Assembly: GCA_963575745.1 (NCBI GenBank)
Contig: CAUYUJ010019882.1
Coordinates: forward strand, 706,739-770,738
Source: Prorocentrum cordatum
Taxonomy: Eukaryota; Sar; Dinophyceae; Prorocentrales; Prorocentraceae
DNA: 64,000 bases
Direction of reading: 5' to 3'
The translations under genes were made by a program, and so were the position numbers. The first letter of the stretch is position 1. Every line of letters begins with the position of its first letter. The notes beneath the pieces were generated by a model that saw nothing but the letters and a program-made list of their open reading frames with translations, did no database searches and was not told the DNA's origin. Shown one piece after another: positions 63,046 to 64,000 of this stretch.

Positions 63046-64000
63046 TCACCTCAAGCTTTCTCCTGAGGGGTGACTTTCAAGAATGCGGCACTTCTTGGCG
63101 GATTCCGGCGTCGTGCTCCACTCATTCATCCGCTTATGCTCGCCTGATTGCTGAAGCTCTGTGCGCATCCCCAGTGTTCTCAATTTTTTAATGAAGTACT
63201 GCGCCTCAGACACGACGGAGTCGTCACTGTGGGTCACGCTGTGCACCGTCATGCCATCTTTTGAACAGCCAGTAATGAGCAACAAGCAGACTCTGTGCTT
63301 CGCTCGGTTGGGCGGATCCATTTTGAACGAGAGCAAGTTGTCAACTGAGCAGTGTCCGTGTATCGTCACTGAGTGGGAAGACTCACCGTCAGAAGCGTCC
63401 GTGACACCTGGTGTGGACACGACGAAGCCAGCCGCAGTGGATACGCACCGAGACTTCTGCGTGGTCCGAACGAGAACGACTGCCAAGTGGCAGTTCCGGG
63501 TAAGCTGAGAAGCGTCACCCCCTCCACCCGCTGGTGAGTACTGCACGCGCATGCCGTAGAAGGGACAAGACCGTATCTCAGAGAGCTGCGCCGCGAGCAT
63601 TGCATCCTGGCTCTCGCGGCACTGCTTCAGGATCTCCAAAACGACATTGTAAGACGTATTCGGGGCGTGCGATATCTGAAGCGGTGAAACGGCCACACAG
63701 TCGTGTTGACGAAAGTCCGTTGAGGTGTGTCATCCTGTGCATTCGCAGCCACATTGCGCACGCGTCGTATGATGCGACAATTGCTCAGTGGAGGGAAGGA
63801 GATAGCTTTCTCGTCGTGAACTTTTTTGAATTCTTGCATGCTATCAATGCCAGTCAAGGCGAAGGCTGCCGCTTGGGATACGCCGACTTTGCACGAGCCA
63901 CTGAAATCACGAGCAGTAGTCGTAAAGAAGACGCGCTCGCCTGTGTTCTCCACCACAGAGTCGGCTGGCTCCGGTTCCTCCAGCCTCATCCCATTGACCT
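63046..64000 (-). CDS. Unassigned dinoflagellate-type ORF, 5' end outside the window, one frameshift
   Basis: The frame is open from the window edge: EEPEPADSVVENTGERVFFT, ARDFSGSCKVGVSQAAAFAL, DEKAISFPPLSNCRIIRRVR and QDDTPQRTFVNTTV. At about 63690 coherent sequence continues in the next frame as VAVSPLQISHAPNTSYNVVL, CRESQDAMLAAQLSEIRSCP, FYGMRVQYSPAG, STPGVTDASDGESSHSVTIH and SFKMDPPNRAKHRVCLLLIT, and stops at 63046 after EWSTTPESAKKCRILESHPS. A single missing base explains the break. I recall similar proteins as common in dinoflagellates but know no function. A 19-bp-motif copy (63503) encodes GDASQLT in frame. It may be a companion ORF of the helicase element or a neighbouring copy's end. 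Confidence 0.5.

Larger units (their letters stand above)
52286..63520. repeat. Dispersed 19-bp motif GCAGGCTGAGRAGCACCGC
   Basis: Plus-strand copies lie near 52286, 52316, 52373, 52402, 52906, 53435, 54328, 55011, 55635, 56371, 56920, 57839, 59200, 60080, 60109, 60908, 61978, 62251, 62739, 62838, 62900, 63009 and 63503; weaker ones lie near 53400, 61505, 61727 and 61953. All I noted have the same orientation. In coding DNA the minus strand gives GAPQPA, GASQPAG, SASQPAG, SGAAQPA or GALQPV, mostly in one phase; the copy at 59200 fits too. Non-coding copies (62.2-63.0 kb, 52.3-52.4 kb) keep the same core. Copies were not noticed in the first 52 kb. Confidence 0.85.

Overview
The window is nuclear DNA from a eukaryote, most probably a dinoflagellate. 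The best single clue is a relic of the dinoflagellate spliced leader: AGCCATTTTGGCTCAA on the minus strand at 9815-9800, touching the start codon of a spliced gene. Other clues agree with this. The sequence is G+C-rich and packed with microsatellites and minisatellites. Splice sites are partly non-canonical (GA donors). Nearly all recognisable coding sequence lies on the minus strand. The transposons resemble families I know to be abundant in dinoflagellates. I see no rRNA, tRNA, CRISPR array, bacterial operon or phage genes. I cannot name the species.

Layout. 1-1.3 kb: minisatellite. 1.3-9.8 kb, minus: a five-exon gene (about 1,074 codons, frame kept across all junctions) for a BED/hAT-like zinc-finger protein; its introns hold minisatellites, a palindromic array and a poly(A) run. 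10.8-11.6 kb, minus: an unassigned open segment. 11.9-17.4 kb: five consecutive satellite blocks (TTTAGC-type, a 101-bp hairpin minisatellite, a 1.2-kb CTG block, a 1.5-kb CAT block). 19.2-21.3 kb: a TA-flanked MITE abutting a decayed LINE (plus strand). 21.3-33.5 kb: microsatellites, a ~250-bp tandem family, telomere-like repeats and small exon-like islands. 34-36.8 kb: foldback elements and a 77-bp minisatellite. 37.7-39.9 kb: a second MITE and a long CAT microsatellite. 40-40.6 kb: a frameshifted reverse transcriptase remnant. 41.4 kb: one plus-strand exon. 43-52 kb: mostly unassigned DNA and dispersed repeats with a few candidate exons.

52.5-62.1 kb, minus, holds the main mobile element: a Helitron-like Rep/PIF1-helicase polyprotein of about 3,000 codons. 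It is broken by several single-base frameshifts, a 33-bp minisatellite insertion and one T-rich intron-like segment. A further minus-strand ORF upstream (63.0-64.0 kb) runs off the window and shows the same type of break.

The most unusual signal is a ~19-bp motif (consensus GCAGGCTGAGRAGCACCGC on plus). It is scattered more than 20 times between 52.3 and 63.5 kb and I did not notice it elsewhere. Many copies lie inside the helicase reading frame, mostly in the same phase, adding a G-A-P/S-Q-P-A peptide; others lie in non-coding DNA. Splice sites, frameshift sites and family assignments come from reading and translating by eye, without database searches.
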